Source of the DNA: CAZAPG01 sp964486935
GTDB taxonomy: Bacteria > Chloroflexota > Anaerolineae > 4572-78 > J111
Assembly (NCBI GenBank): GCA_964486935.1
Contig: CAZAPG010000020.1
Span: 1-64,000, forward strand
Length of the DNA stretch: 64,000 nt
Direction: 5' to 3'
A model generated the notes under the pieces. That model was not told where the DNA came from. It made no database searches and saw only the letters and a list, made by a program, of their open reading frames with translations. The translations under genes were made by a program, and so were the position numbers. This document shows positions 25,746 to 34,246 of the stretch, one piece after another (position 1 is the first letter of the stretch; each line of letters begins with the position of its first letter).

Positions 25746-26987
25746 GTGGCTAAACTTGGTTCAGAATTGCAATCTCAAATGAATAGTATGGCCAGTGGCG
25801 AGCCGATTCCGGTGATTATCCGCCGCAAGCCGGGGTTCAGCGCCCAGGCGGTGCTGCCCAGCGCAACCCAAGTAGAGCACGCTTATCGCCTGATTCCCGG
25901 CGAGGCGCTCAAACTGACCGCCGCAGATATTCAGGCCCTCAGCCAGCGCGATGATATTGAACAAATCTGGCCCGACCTGCCGGTGCAGGCCTGGCTGGAT
26001 GTGTCGGCGCCCAAAATTGCAACCCCCCAGGTGTGGGAAGCCGGTTTTAAGGGCAGCGGCATCAAGGTGGCTGTGGTTGATACCGGCATCGATGAAACCC
26101 ACCCCGATTTTGCGGGTCGCATTAAAGCCGCCAAAAGCTTTGTGGGCAACAGCGCCACCGATGATAATGGACACGGCACCCACGTGGCCGGCATTACGCT
26201 GGGCAGCGGGGCAAAATCAAACGGTAAATATGTGGGCGTTGCCCCCGAAGCCGATTTGTATGTAGCCAAAGTGCTGCGCGCCGACGGCGGCGGCTCGATG
26301 AGCGGGGTGATGGCCGGTATCGAGTGGGCGGTGCTGGAACAGAAAGTGCAGATAATCAACCTGTCGCTGGGGGGAACCGGCTCTTGCGACGGCACCGATG
26401 CGCTGTCGGTGTTGTGCGATGAGGCTGTCACTCAGGCGGGCGTGGTTATTTGCGTGGCCGCCGGAAATACCGGCCCCGGTTCCAAAACCATTGGCTCGCC
26501 CGGCTGCGCCCGGTACGTAATTACGGTGGGGGCCAGCGATGATAATGACCGGATTGCCCGTTTTTCTTCGCGCGGGCCAACCGCAGATGGACGGATTAAA
26601 CCGGATATTGTCTTTCCGGGGGTGGGGATTGCTGCGGCCCAGGCCGCCGGCACCCGTTTGGGGCCGGTAGTGGCCGAGGGTTACATTGCCATCGACGGAA
26701 CCAGTATGGCGACGCCCCACGCCGCCGGCGTTGCGGCCCTGATGCTGCAAGCCAACCCTGAATTGACCGCCGAGCAGGTTAAAACCCAAATGCTGGCCGG
26801 GGCCATTAACATTGGCGCGCAACCCAACGAGCAGGGCGTTGGCCGGGGCGACGCTTATCGGGCCTATTTAAAGGCCATTGATGAAAATATTCCCGAACCG
26901 CCGCCTCCGCCGCCGCCACCTCAACCTCAGCCGGAGCCGTCCGGCTGTCTGGCGAGTGTTGCCAGTTTATTTGGCCGGAAGAAATAG
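25746..26987 (+). CDS. Subtilisin-like serine protease (S8)
   Basis: 413 residues from a GTG with AAGGG upstream. Residues 1-85 are an I9-type propeptide region; the catalytic domain has D112 (VAVVDTGID), H143 (NGHGTHVAG), the oxyanion Asn in AAGNTGP near 241, and S320 (GTSMATPHAAG). The C-terminus has a run of ten or so prolines (EPPPPPPPPQPQPEPSG) before a short basic tail. There is no signal peptide, so it should act in the cytosol or be exported by an unrecognised route. The preceding gene encodes a second, free propeptide-like protein. Convergent with the SLATT-SLOG gene. Confidence 0.92.
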   Translation: MAKLGSELQSQMNSMASGEPIPVIIRRKPGFSAQAVLPSATQVEHAYRLIPGEALKLTAADIQALSQRDDIEQIWPDLPVQAWLDVSAPKIATPQVWEAGFKGSGIKVAVVDTGIDETHPDFAGRIKAAKSFVGNSATDDNGHGTHVAGITLGSGAKSNGKYVGVAPEADLYVAKVLRADGGGSMSGVMAGIEWAVLEQKVQIINLSLGGTGSCDGTDALSVLCDEAVTQAGVVICVAAGNTGPGSKTIGSPGCARYVITVGASDDNDRIARFSSRGPTADGRIKPDIVFPGVGIAAAQAAGTRLGPVVAEGYIAIDGTSMATPHAAGVAALMLQANPELTAEQVKTQMLAGAINIGAQPNEQGVGRGDAYRAYLKAIDENIPEPPPPPPPPQPQPEPSGCLASVASLFGRKK

Positions 26988-27030
26988 CTCTGAGGGAAAA
27001 ATGGGCTTATTTAGTTGAGCAAGAATGCGT

Positions 27031-30000
27031 CTACAAATTTTGGGTCAAAATATCCAGGGCTTTGCTAACCTTGCCTTCGGCCTTCCAGTAGTCGAATTTG
27101 GTGGTGTTGAGGTGTTCGGCAATGCCGCCAATTTGGCGAACCTGCTCAATCATGCTGTCGGGGCCGCCAGGCATGTCGCTGATGGTGCCATCCCACAAAA
27201 TAAGCGCGCGGGTGCGGTCGATACCGTGAATCAGGGCCGAGTAGAGCGCCCAGCGTTCATTGCGCTCGTACACGTTATCGCCCGGTTTTACCGGGCCAAG
27301 GTGGTCGGGCTGCAAGCGAATGGTGACATCCGGGTTGTTACGCAAGGCATAAAATCGCTCAACCCACTGGTCGCCGGCGTAGCTGATGGCATCTTTTATA
27401 TAAACGGCTTCTTCAAAGGGCAGGTGAATTTCGGCCTTCATGCCCCGTTGCAGGCAAACCTCTAAAAAGATGATATCGCCGCCGGCAGTTGCGCCGCAGC
27501 TTATGGCCATATCATTATCGCCGGCCTTGAATTTATCCAGCGTTTTGCAGATACGGTCGCGGACTTCTTTTTCCATACCGGCCGGAAAACGGGGATTGAC
27601 CTGGCCCGGCACATCCAGCCGGTGGCCGGCAAACAAAAATACCTGTGGCGGGGTTTGTGTAGCTCCTGAGTCTTCTATTTGTTCCTCTTGTTTAATGCGG
27701 TTTATTTCTCCTTCAAGCACATCAATACCGGCCTGAACAAACTCTGGCCTGAAATCAAGCGATTTGAGTAGCTCTAGCTGGCTGAGTGAGGATTTAAGAT
27801 TGTAAACGTTTTTTCTGGCGGCGGTCAGGGCGCGTTTATAAGCGCGGGTGACTCGTTTGGAGTCGTTGGCAATACTTACCTCTAATTCGGCCAGCGAAAC
27901 CAGCGCCCAGTAATCGGACTCATTCTTTTGGGTGGTGCTTTCCAGGGCAAAGTGTATGGCTCCCTGAATTTTGGGTAGATTTTCCCGAATGGCCAGCACG
28001 TCGGGGTCATCTACCAGGCCATTGTATTGGGCCAGGTAGTCCATAATCACCGAGCCGGTCAGGGCATTGATGCCGGGGTAGTAGTCGTTTTGATTAATGC
28101 GATACCCCTCTAAATAGGTGTCGATAGATTTTACCAACCAATGCGACGCCTCGGTGGCCTCTTTGATGCGTTTTTTGCCGTTGCGCTCGTTATCCCAGGT
28201 TTCCATCCACATTTGCTTGTAAATACGCCCCAAAAATGAGATGGCCTCGGTGTCGTTGGGGGCGTCTTTGAGCAAATTTTCTAATTTGACAATGGCTTCG
28301 TCGGTGCGGTTGAGGCGGTTCAGATGAAACGCCTCTTGCCGCCGAAAGTTGGCGTTTCTGGGGTTAATGTCTAAGCCGCGCCGGTATTGTTGCAAGGCCA
28401 GCTCGTGGCGGCCCATTCCCCGCAGGGCGCGCCCGGCCTCGCCAATGGCCTCTTCTTTGATGAGCGGGTTGCTGATTTCTTCGGTAAGCAGCAAGATGTC
28501 GCCCAGCCGTTTTTGGCGCTGGGCAATGGTGACGCGCTCGCGCCACTCGTTATATTCGCGCCAAAAGCCGGTAGCCAGCGGGGTGCGCAGGGTTTTGCGG
28601 TCCGGCTCGGACAGGCCGTCGAGCAGGTTGAAGATGGGGCTGTGAACCCGGTCCAGGTCCGAGGCCCAGGTTTCGCGGGTAATTTTGGTGATGGCCTGGC
28701 GGTCTTTTTCCAGGTGAGCCGGGTCGGGCCGGCCATTTTTATCGGTATGGTAGGGGATGGTGCGCACGTTGAAAATGTCGAAGGGCATGTAAGAGCGGCC
28801 CGATTGAATATGCACCAGCCCTCGCTTGCGCAGCGCGTGCCTGACGCCCAGCTCGTAAAATACGTTGGCATTATCAATGCTTAAATCGGCGATTACCAAA
28901 TCGGCCAGCAACAATTCCTGAAACATATCGGTCAGAATGTCGCCGCTCACGCTTTCCTCATCGGCCCGAAAAGACTCAAATCCGGCGGTTTCAAGAGCGG
29001 GTCTGATTAAATCGTTGTAAATGCTGTCAAAATCGTACCAGCGGCCATCGGCTCCCTGTTTGCGGCCAAACGGCATAACCACAAAGGCGTGGGGCAGCCC
29101 TTTGGGTAGCTTTGAAGGGGGTTTTTTGTGTTCCAGATTTTCTACAATGGTTTGGGTTGGCTCTTCTGCTTTTGGGGCAGGCGTTTGGCCGGTTTCTGTG
29201 GTTTCTGCAACCGTTATTTCGGTTTCATCTTTTGTTGATGGGGGTGAACCGGCCAGGGCTGTTATTGGCGTAAGTTGCATAACCTCATCCAGGGCATCGT
29301 TTGCCTGGTCGTCCAATTCATCAACGGCGCGCCACATTTCGCTGGCGTGTTTATTGTGCTGGCTCCAGATTATTCTTTCTGTGGCAGTGACCAGCTTGAA
29401 GAATTCTTCGCCGGTTTGCGCTGTGGGGGTCAGGCTGTACCAGCGGTCTCTAATAATATTGAGGCCGGCGATTAATTGGTTGTAAGTGTTAATAGTGGTA
29501 TCGAGTTCGCGTGGTTCCAGCCAGTTGATAATGGCGGCGGCGGCAAAAATGGCTACGGCCACCCAGGCGCTAAAATCGCCGCTGGGGATGGCGGCCAACA
29601 GCATAGCCAGGCCGCCGGTGATAAAAAGCCCCAAATGGAGATAAATCTTATTTTGCTGGGGCTGAACAATTCGGTTTGAGTAGTCGGTTAGCTGTTCTTC
29701 CAGCCGGTAGCGCAGATAATCGGCGGGGAGCAGGCGGGTAAAGCCGGGGTCGCTGTTGGGGTCGTCGGGGTTGTGGTGGGGCGGAGTGGGGCCGCTGTAG
29801 GGCTTTAGCGTTAAATCGCTGCCAAAACCATCGGCAATGTGGCGTTGAATATCAGTGATGCGTTGCAGTAGCCAGTGGTCGCATTCGCTGTGCCATTGCA
29901 ACACGGTACGATAGAGGTAAATTTCTTTTCTAATCTCTTCGGCGGCAGCGCGTAGCTCTTGCGGGCCGGCTTGTTGCTGAAACCTGATGGCCAGCGCCAG

Positions 30001-30270
30001 AATAATAAAGTTGATAATAAGAATCAGAATTAAGCCGACCCTGAGCAATTCGGCAATGCCAACAATGAGGCCCGAAACTTGCGGTAGAATAGTGCTGTAA
30101 GTATTAAGAAACACGGCCAAAAATACCGCAATAAAGGCCAGGGCAATGGCCGCCCGCCGTAAATAAGTGCGCTGTTTGGCCGCGGCGGTAGCGCTGGCGT
30201 CAAATTCGGCGTAACGCTGCCAGGCAGATTCTAAAACCGGTGAATTGATGTGTCCATTTAGTTGACTCAT
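27031..30270 (-). CDS. SLATT + NDT/TIR-like sensor + TPR-S + SLOG multidomain protein
   Basis: 1079 residues from the ATG at 30270 (GAGGGG five bases upstream). Residues 15-140 form a SLATT-type unit (DUF4231-like): ESAWQRYAEFD, two transmembrane segments near 41-95, and a trailing helix ending YLYRTVLQWHS. A second 2-TM pair lies near 210-250. Residues 392-510, HAFVVMPFG...ADLVIADLSIDNANVFYELGVRHAL, match the nucleoside deoxyribosyltransferase/TIR-like fold. Residues 560-870 are TPR-S (NDYYPGINALT). Residues 875-1060, CGATAGGDIIFLEVCLQRGMKAEIHLPFEE, are a SLOG-like Rossmann domain. Known biology places SLATT as pore-forming effectors and SLOG/TPR-S as sensors in nucleotide-triggered immunity. 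Here all are in one chain, so a single-gene membrane-damaging defence system is the best inference. Confidence 0.8.
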   Translation of the reverse strand: MSQLNGHINSPVLESAWQRYAEFDASATAAAKQRTYLRRAAIALAFIAVFLAVFLNTYSTILPQVSGLIVGIAELLRVGLILILIINFIILALAIRFQQQAGPQELRAAAEEIRKEIYLYRTVLQWHSECDHWLLQRITDIQRHIADGFGSDLTLKPYSGPTPPHHNPDDPNSDPGFTRLLPADYLRYRLEEQLTDYSNRIVQPQQNKIYLHLGLFITGGLAMLLAAIPSGDFSAWVAVAIFAAAAIINWLEPRELDTTINTYNQLIAGLNIIRDRWYSLTPTAQTGEEFFKLVTATERIIWSQHNKHASEMWRAVDELDDQANDALDEVMQLTPITALAGSPPSTKDETEITVAETTETGQTPAPKAEEPTQTIVENLEHKKPPSKLPKGLPHAFVVMPFGRKQGADGRWYDFDSIYNDLIRPALETAGFESFRADEESVSGDILTDMFQELLLADLVIADLSIDNANVFYELGVRHALRKRGLVHIQSGRSYMPFDIFNVRTIPYHTDKNGRPDPAHLEKDRQAITKITRETWASDLDRVHSPIFNLLDGLSEPDRKTLRTPLATGFWREYNEWRERVTIAQRQKRLGDILLLTEEISNPLIKEEAIGEAGRALRGMGRHELALQQYRRGLDINPRNANFRRQEAFHLNRLNRTDEAIVKLENLLKDAPNDTEAISFLGRIYKQMWMETWDNERNGKKRIKEATEASHWLVKSIDTYLEGYRINQNDYYPGINALTGSVIMDYLAQYNGLVDDPDVLAIRENLPKIQGAIHFALESTTQKNESDYWALVSLAELEVSIANDSKRVTRAYKRALTAARKNVYNLKSSLSQLELLKSLDFRPEFVQAGIDVLEGEINRIKQEEQIEDSGATQTPPQVFLFAGHRLDVPGQVNPRFPAGMEKEVRDRICKTLDKFKAGDNDMAISCGATAGGDIIFLEVCLQRGMKAEIHLPFEEAVYIKDAISYAGDQWVERFYALRNNPDVTIRLQPDHLGPVKPGDNVYERNERWALYSALIHGIDRTRALILWDGTISDMPGGPDSMIEQVRQIGGIAEHLNTTKFDYWKAEGKVSKALDILTQNL

Positions 30271-30376
30271 AATGACCCCTCTTAACCCCTGCTTGTGTTG
30301 GACCAATTGGATAGCGCGGAGAAAAATAGCCAGAAACTTGGGCTTGATTGTTAAAATGTGGAAACGCTGTAGTGTG

Positions 30377-30406
30377 ATTGTAATCTTATTTGTATGAACG
30401 TGTCAA
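30377..30406 (-). promoter_or_regulatory. Promoter of the SLATT-SLOG gene
   Basis: On the minus strand TTGACA (30401-30406) and TACAAT (30377-30382) are spaced by 18 bases, near consensus for a housekeeping sigma factor. The start codon is about 107 bases downstream, giving a roughly 100-base leader. The element is downstream of the kinase terminator, so the gene is transcribed on its own. Confidence 0.65.
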
Positions 30407-30414
30407 TAAGAGGC

Positions 30415-30446
30415 AAAAAAATCTGGCCGTCATTGTCAACCGGCCA
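30415..30446 (-). terminator. Rho-independent terminator after the receptor kinase gene
   Basis: On the minus strand a TGGCCG...CGGCCA stem with an 11-base loop is followed by GAT and a T7 run. It lies about 60 bases past the stop codon of the kinase gene and immediately before the SLATT-SLOG promoter. Confidence 0.7.
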
Positions 30447-30508
30447 ATCTTATTGTTTCGCTCCGTATCTGTGATTCATTCACGTAATAACTCATCAAAA
30501 TCAGTAAT

Positions 30509-32962
30509 CTACTCTCCAAAGCGGCGCCAGCCGCCGTTATTGATAAAGACCCAGTAGGTCGCATCCAGGGGGTTGTGTACAATGGCCCCGCCCTGAAAAA
30601 GCTGGCCTTCGCAGCGAGGGTAGTCAGGCCCGCCGACTTCTTCCTCAGTGGCGTTGCCTATCTCGGCCTGGAAGGTGGGGTTGGTGCACCACAGCATCCC
30701 AAAGCCGCGCTTGGGGCCAAGGGGCGCTCTGGCCGTGGCTTCGTCGCACCAGTATTCGGGGTTGCCGGGCCATTGATCGGTGAACTTGTAGGATTTATTG
30801 CCGCGGGTCGCTGCCGGGTCGGGAATAATCGCCGACCAAACCACGTCCGTGTCGCTGGGCCGGTCGAACCAGAGCATGTAACCCCGCTCAAATTTTTGGC
30901 GAGCGCACAGGCTCTCTCGCTCCGGGTTGGAGACCGGATAGCCAAGCTCGCTCGTCTCAGCCCCCAGCGCAGTCCAGATATTGGCAAAACTGCCCTCGGG
31001 CCGCAGGCCGGTATCGGGCCAGCTTGGGCGGGTAGGGGTCAGTGTGGCTGTGGGGGCCGGGGTATCGGTTGGCGTGGGCGGGGGAAGAGGTTCGGATGAC
31101 TCAATCAACACTGAGAAAATCTTCAATTCGCTCCAATTTCCTCTTTCCGGCGTTTGATAAGGATTGCCAAACCACAGCGTGGTTGGTCGTGAGGCTGGCT
31201 CTGGTTCCTGTCCAACCAGTACCCCATCCAAATAGACCTGAACTAATCCGTCCTGATATGCAAAACGCACCCGGTGGCGATTCGTATCCGGGGCTTTGAG
31301 TGAGGCCAAAACCTTACCCGTAGTGCCTACCACCAAGGCATTGTGGAATGTGCTATCCTGCCATATTTTGAAATGTTCCACATCTGGATTAGCTTCAGCC
31401 TGAACCGGGCTGGCGTTTTCGGGCGGCTCACTGCCCAATACGATGCCGGTCCCAAACTCGCCAACTGTGGTGTATTGCAACTCAATTTCCAGGTTGAAAT
31501 TTTCTGCCGGGGGAAATGGGTTCTGGCGTATACGTATGTAAGGAAATGAGTCGGTTGTACCACTTGAGAGCAAAAGGTATCCGTCACCTGCCTCTACGTC
31601 GCCATCATTAGTAAAACTCTCCCATCGGTCAAGAATGTTAGCTCGATTGGTAAAGTTCTCCCGCAATCGGATTGAACCAAGAGGAATTTCGGTTGAGGCA
31701 GGGAACGGGGTAAAGGTAGGGGTTAAAGCCGCCGTCGGAGGAAGGGGCGTATCTGTGGGCGTGGGTGTTTGGGTGGCCGTGGGCATTGGGCTGTTGGTGG
31801 CAGTGGCAGTTGGCGATGCGGGGACAGCCGTGTTAACAACCAGCGCCCCCACAACCGCAGTGGGGGTGGCCTCGCCGTCTCTCCCCAGCAGATAAATCAC
31901 GCTTGCCAAAAGACCCCCGCCGCCAATCAGCGCCACTAACAGGCCGGCAACCACAAGCGCCCAGGGGATATTCCGCTGTTTTTGGGGGTGAGTGGCAATT
32001 GCAGGCGGCGCCCCCGGCGTTGAAAAGGATGAAGCTATGCTCGGCGGCTGTGCCGGAGGCGTTGAAGCAGGTAACGGGCCAACATGGGCTATGGTAGCCT
32101 CGGGGTCGGGGGGAATAGGAACAGCCGCCACAGCGGGTTTTAGGCCCGCAACGGCTCTTTGCAGAGCGCCGGCCATTTCTCCGGCAGTGGCAAAGCGATG
32201 CTCCGGGTTTTTGGCCAGGGCCTTGAGCAAGACGCGCTCCACCGCCTCGGGCAGGTTGGGGTTCATCTGGCGGGGCAGGGGGATCGGATCGGTGACGTGT
32301 TTGATGACCACCGCCACCGGGGTATCGGCCTGGTAGGGAACCCGGCCGGTCAGCATTTCAAACAGAACCACTCCCAGGGAGTAAATATCAGTGCGGGCGT
32401 CGACAGGTTTCCCCTGAGCCTGTTCCGGACTCATATAGGCCGGCGTGCCCACCCCCACGCCGGTGCCGGTCAACTTGACCGAGCCTTCGACCATTTTGGC
32501 CAGGCCAAAGTCACTCAGGTAAATCCAGCCTTTGTTATCAATGAGAATGTTTCCCGGCTTGATGTCTCGATGCAAAATACCTTGTTCGTGGGCGGTATCC
32601 AGCGCGCCGGCAATTTGCTGGATCAGCTTCACCGCTTCAGTTGGGGGCAGCGGTTGGCCCAGTTTATCGCGCAACGTGCCGGCCGGCACATACTTCATCA
32701 CAATGTAGCTGATCTCCCCCTCTTTACCGAAATCGTGCACCGGCAAAATATTGGGATGGTCCAGTTGGGCAATGGCTTGCGCCTCGCGGGTGAAGCGTTC
32801 GGCAAAGCCGGCTTCGTGAGCGTAGTAGGCCGGTAGAATTTTAATGGCCACGTAGCGGTCGAGGCCGGGTTGATAGGCTTTGAAGACGGTAGCCATTCCG
32901 CCCTTGCCGATTTGCTCGACAATTTGGTACTGGTCCAGCGTTTTTCCAATCATCGGCTCCAT
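30509..32962 (-). CDS. Membrane receptor Ser/Thr protein kinase (PknB-like)
   Basis: 817 residues. Residues 1-270 are a Hanks-type kinase domain: G-K-G-G-M-A at 19-24, Lys41 in VAIKIL, HRDIKPGN (131-138) with catalytic Asp133, DFGLAK (151-156), and the APE-like SPEQAQ at 178. A transmembrane segment lies at 332-360, then a long extracellular Thr/Pro linker. Next is a concanavalin/DUF1080-like beta sandwich (about 440-620, with AYQDGLVQVYLDGVLV), a second linker, and a Cys-rich C-terminal domain ending NNGGWRRFGE. It should phosphorylate cytosolic targets in response to an external ligand, perhaps a carbohydrate. Start has AAAGGAG eight bases upstream. Typical of Chloroflexota in style. Confidence 0.9.
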   Translation of the reverse strand: MEPMIGKTLDQYQIVEQIGKGGMATVFKAYQPGLDRYVAIKILPAYYAHEAGFAERFTREAQAIAQLDHPNILPVHDFGKEGEISYIVMKYVPAGTLRDKLGQPLPPTEAVKLIQQIAGALDTAHEQGILHRDIKPGNILIDNKGWIYLSDFGLAKMVEGSVKLTGTGVGVGTPAYMSPEQAQGKPVDARTDIYSLGVVLFEMLTGRVPYQADTPVAVVIKHVTDPIPLPRQMNPNLPEAVERVLLKALAKNPEHRFATAGEMAGALQRAVAGLKPAVAAVPIPPDPEATIAHVGPLPASTPPAQPPSIASSFSTPGAPPAIATHPQKQRNIPWALVVAGLLVALIGGGGLLASVIYLLGRDGEATPTAVVGALVVNTAVPASPTATATNSPMPTATQTPTPTDTPLPPTAALTPTFTPFPASTEIPLGSIRLRENFTNRANILDRWESFTNDGDVEAGDGYLLLSSGTTDSFPYIRIRQNPFPPAENFNLEIELQYTTVGEFGTGIVLGSEPPENASPVQAEANPDVEHFKIWQDSTFHNALVVGTTGKVLASLKAPDTNRHRVRFAYQDGLVQVYLDGVLVGQEPEPASRPTTLWFGNPYQTPERGNWSELKIFSVLIESSEPLPPPTPTDTPAPTATLTPTRPSWPDTGLRPEGSFANIWTALGAETSELGYPVSNPERESLCARQKFERGYMLWFDRPSDTDVVWSAIIPDPAATRGNKSYKFTDQWPGNPEYWCDEATARAPLGPKRGFGMLWCTNPTFQAEIGNATEEEVGGPDYPRCEGQLFQGGAIVHNPLDATYWVFINNGGWRRFGE

Positions 32963-33431
32963 AGAGGGGTCTCCTTTGCCTGAAGGTAAAAAGCGAACAA
33001 TCGCAGATTTTTTGCCAGATGTTTACGAATAGAGACGGTAGCGACAGGTGGGGCTAAATTTGTTTGGGTTTACCGAAGTGAATGGTTGGAAGTTGTTTTT
33101 TGGAGGAGAAATTCGGGCCTTGATGTTGCCGGGGCAATGAAGTCCAAGATATTTGTTTTACGGACACATCAGAGTAGAGAGTTTGATAGAGAGACGCTTT
33201 TTAAGAATAGCAAAAAGCGCCGCTACATGGTAGTGACAAATGTCACTTTTTTAGGTTAACTTGGGGCCAATGGTCCGGCAGGAAAGCGCCGAAGAATTCT
33301 CTCCGGCAACCAGCGTTGGCTAATATGCGCTAATGAAACCACGCCGGTTTGTTAAACGATTGTTATAAAAATTCAGTTGTGCTAAAATTGGACAAAATAA
33401 AAATGCCCCGATTGACCAGGGTAAACAACCG
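32963..33431. other. Gap between kinase and hsdM fragment
   Basis: No open frame with recognisable coding content. One terminator-like hairpin is present at 33232-33252 (listed separately). AT-rich sequence just before 33432, with TTGTTATAAAA-like patches, may be the leader of the hsdM fragment. Confidence 0.5.
33232..33252 (+). terminator. Terminator-like hairpin
   Basis: AGTGACA, two A, TGTCACT, then T5: a perfect 7-bp stem with a tiny loop and a T tract. The tight loop and lack of an upstream plus-strand gene make it an orphan. The same dyad (GTGACA-AA-TGTCAC) could equally be a protein-binding site. Confidence 0.4.
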
Positions 33432-33608
33432 ATGACCAACCAGATTAACCAGGACGAAATCAACGCCATCCTGTGGAAAGCGTGCGACACCTTTCGCGGC
33501 ACGGTGGACCCCAGCGAGTACAAAAACTATGTTCCTCAATATACACGCTATTCCTTTAACGGCTTGCCTGCTTGTCAAGTAAATATTTTACCTCAACCGA
33601 AGGAATGA
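33432..33608 (+). pseudogene. Fragment of type I R-M methylase subunit (hsdM 5' end)
   Basis: 58 codons. The first 34 residues, MTNQINQDEINAILWKACDTFRGTVDPSEYKNYV, are the unmistakable start of type I DNA methyltransferase HsdM (helical N-terminal domain). The family continues with a hydrophobic segment like LVMLFLKYISD. Here the sequence switches to unrelated residues (PQYTRYSFNGLPAC...) and stops at 33608. No other part of HsdM, HsdS or HsdR is in the window. It is the left-over of a deleted type I system, now reading into the ribosome binding site of the next gene. Confidence 0.85.
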
Positions 33609-33611
33609 GAC

Positions 33612-33851
33612 ATGGAACTTGATTACATCAAAGCGTTGGATTACGCCAGCGAAGGCAAATGGGATGAGGCCCATGAGCTGGTCCAATCTTTTTCTGATCG
33701 GAAGGCTTGTTTAATTCACGGCTACTTGCATAGAGTAGAAGGCGATCTGAGCAACGCCCGGTATTGGTATACTCGCGCCGGTGAGGAGATGCCGGCCAAT
33801 ACCCTGGATGAAGAACTGAGCCGTTTGTATGAATTGGTACGTTCGGCCTGA
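33612..33851 (+). CDS. Small TPR-like conserved hypothetical protein
   Basis: 79 residues, MELDYIKALDYASEGKWDEAHELVQSFSDRKACLIHGYLHRVEGDLSNARYWYTRAGEEMP..., two helix pairs with the W-x2-A-x-E-L and A-x-Y-W-Y-x-R-A spacing of tetratricopeptide-like repeats. A ribosome binding site AAGGA lies seven bases before the ATG and a good terminator follows, so it is a real gene. Small proteins of this kind occur in many bacteria beside unrelated genes. Function unknown; it follows the hsdM fragment by three bases, which may be chance. Confidence 0.7.
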   Translation: MELDYIKALDYASEGKWDEAHELVQSFSDRKACLIHGYLHRVEGDLSNARYWYTRAGEEMPANTLDEELSRLYELVRSA

Positions 33852-33852
33852 T

Positions 33853-33883
33853 AAGAGCCAGCCCTAACCGGCCGGCTCTTTTG
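33853..33883 (+). terminator. Terminator of the small TPR-like gene
   Basis: AAGAGCC-A-GCC, 6-base loop, GGC-C-GGCTCTT followed by TTT: a ten-pair stem with one mismatch and a T run, directly after the stop codon. Confidence 0.7.
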
Positions 33884-33898
33884 CTTCCCCAGGGAAGC
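33883..33898. repeat. Palindrome GCTTCCC-CA-GGGAAGC, left copy
   Basis: A perfect 7-bp arm palindrome preceded by CTTTTG. A near-identical copy (GCTTCCC-CCA-GGGAAGC preceded by CCTTTG) is at 43877-43893, on the other side of the methylase/VapBC/helicase segment. They may mark the limits of an acquired block. Confidence 0.5.
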
Positions 33899-33920
33899 GC
33901 AGCAAACTTAACACGCTGTA

Positions 33921-34087
33921 ACTACTCAGCCGCCGGTTCGCCCCGCGTTAAAACGCCGGGCTGAAACAGGTGAAAGGACGCTAAAGCGCCCTTAATTCGC
34001 TTAAAATTGGGTTTTTGAGTCGGTTTTAACCGACTTTCACCTGTCTTAGCCTGGGATTTGAATCCCAGGCGACACCGGCTGAGTAGT
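33921..34087. repeat. Nested foldback element
   Basis: Outer arms ACTACTCAGCCG (33921-33932) and CGGCTGAGTAGT (34076-34087) are exact reverse complements. Inside, ACAGGTGAAAG (33966-33976) pairs with CTTTCACCTGT (34034-34044). A perfect AGTCGGTT-TT-AACCGACT hairpin (34018-34035) and a perfect GCCTGGGATT-TG-AATCCCAGGC hairpin (34049-34070) are nested further in. It codes for nothing. It may be a structured mobile repeat (MITE- or REP-like) or an RNA element. Confidence 0.65.
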
Positions 34088-34106
34088 GACAACACGCTTA
34101 AAAATA

Positions 34107-34246
34107 GGAGTTACGCAGTTCATGTCATTTCGATGAGCGAAGCGAAGAGAAATCCCCCAGAAGGTCGCTTGCAAGATACCTGTTTAGGGATTTCTCGCTC
34201 ATTCTTCGCTCGAAATGACATTTAAAAACCCAACTGCGTAAGTCCT
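34107..34246. mobile_element. MITE with ACTTACGCAGTT-type terminal repeats
   Basis: Left end AGGAGTTACGCAGTT and right end AACTGCGTAAGTCCT are 15-bp terminal inverted repeats with one mismatch. Just inside them ATGTCATTTCGA (left) and TCGAAATGACAT (right) also pair, so the 140-bp unit can fold into a hairpin. It has no transposase and is flanked by A-rich sequence on both sides (possible target duplication). A non-autonomous transposon moved by a transposase elsewhere is the best reading. Confidence 0.7.
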
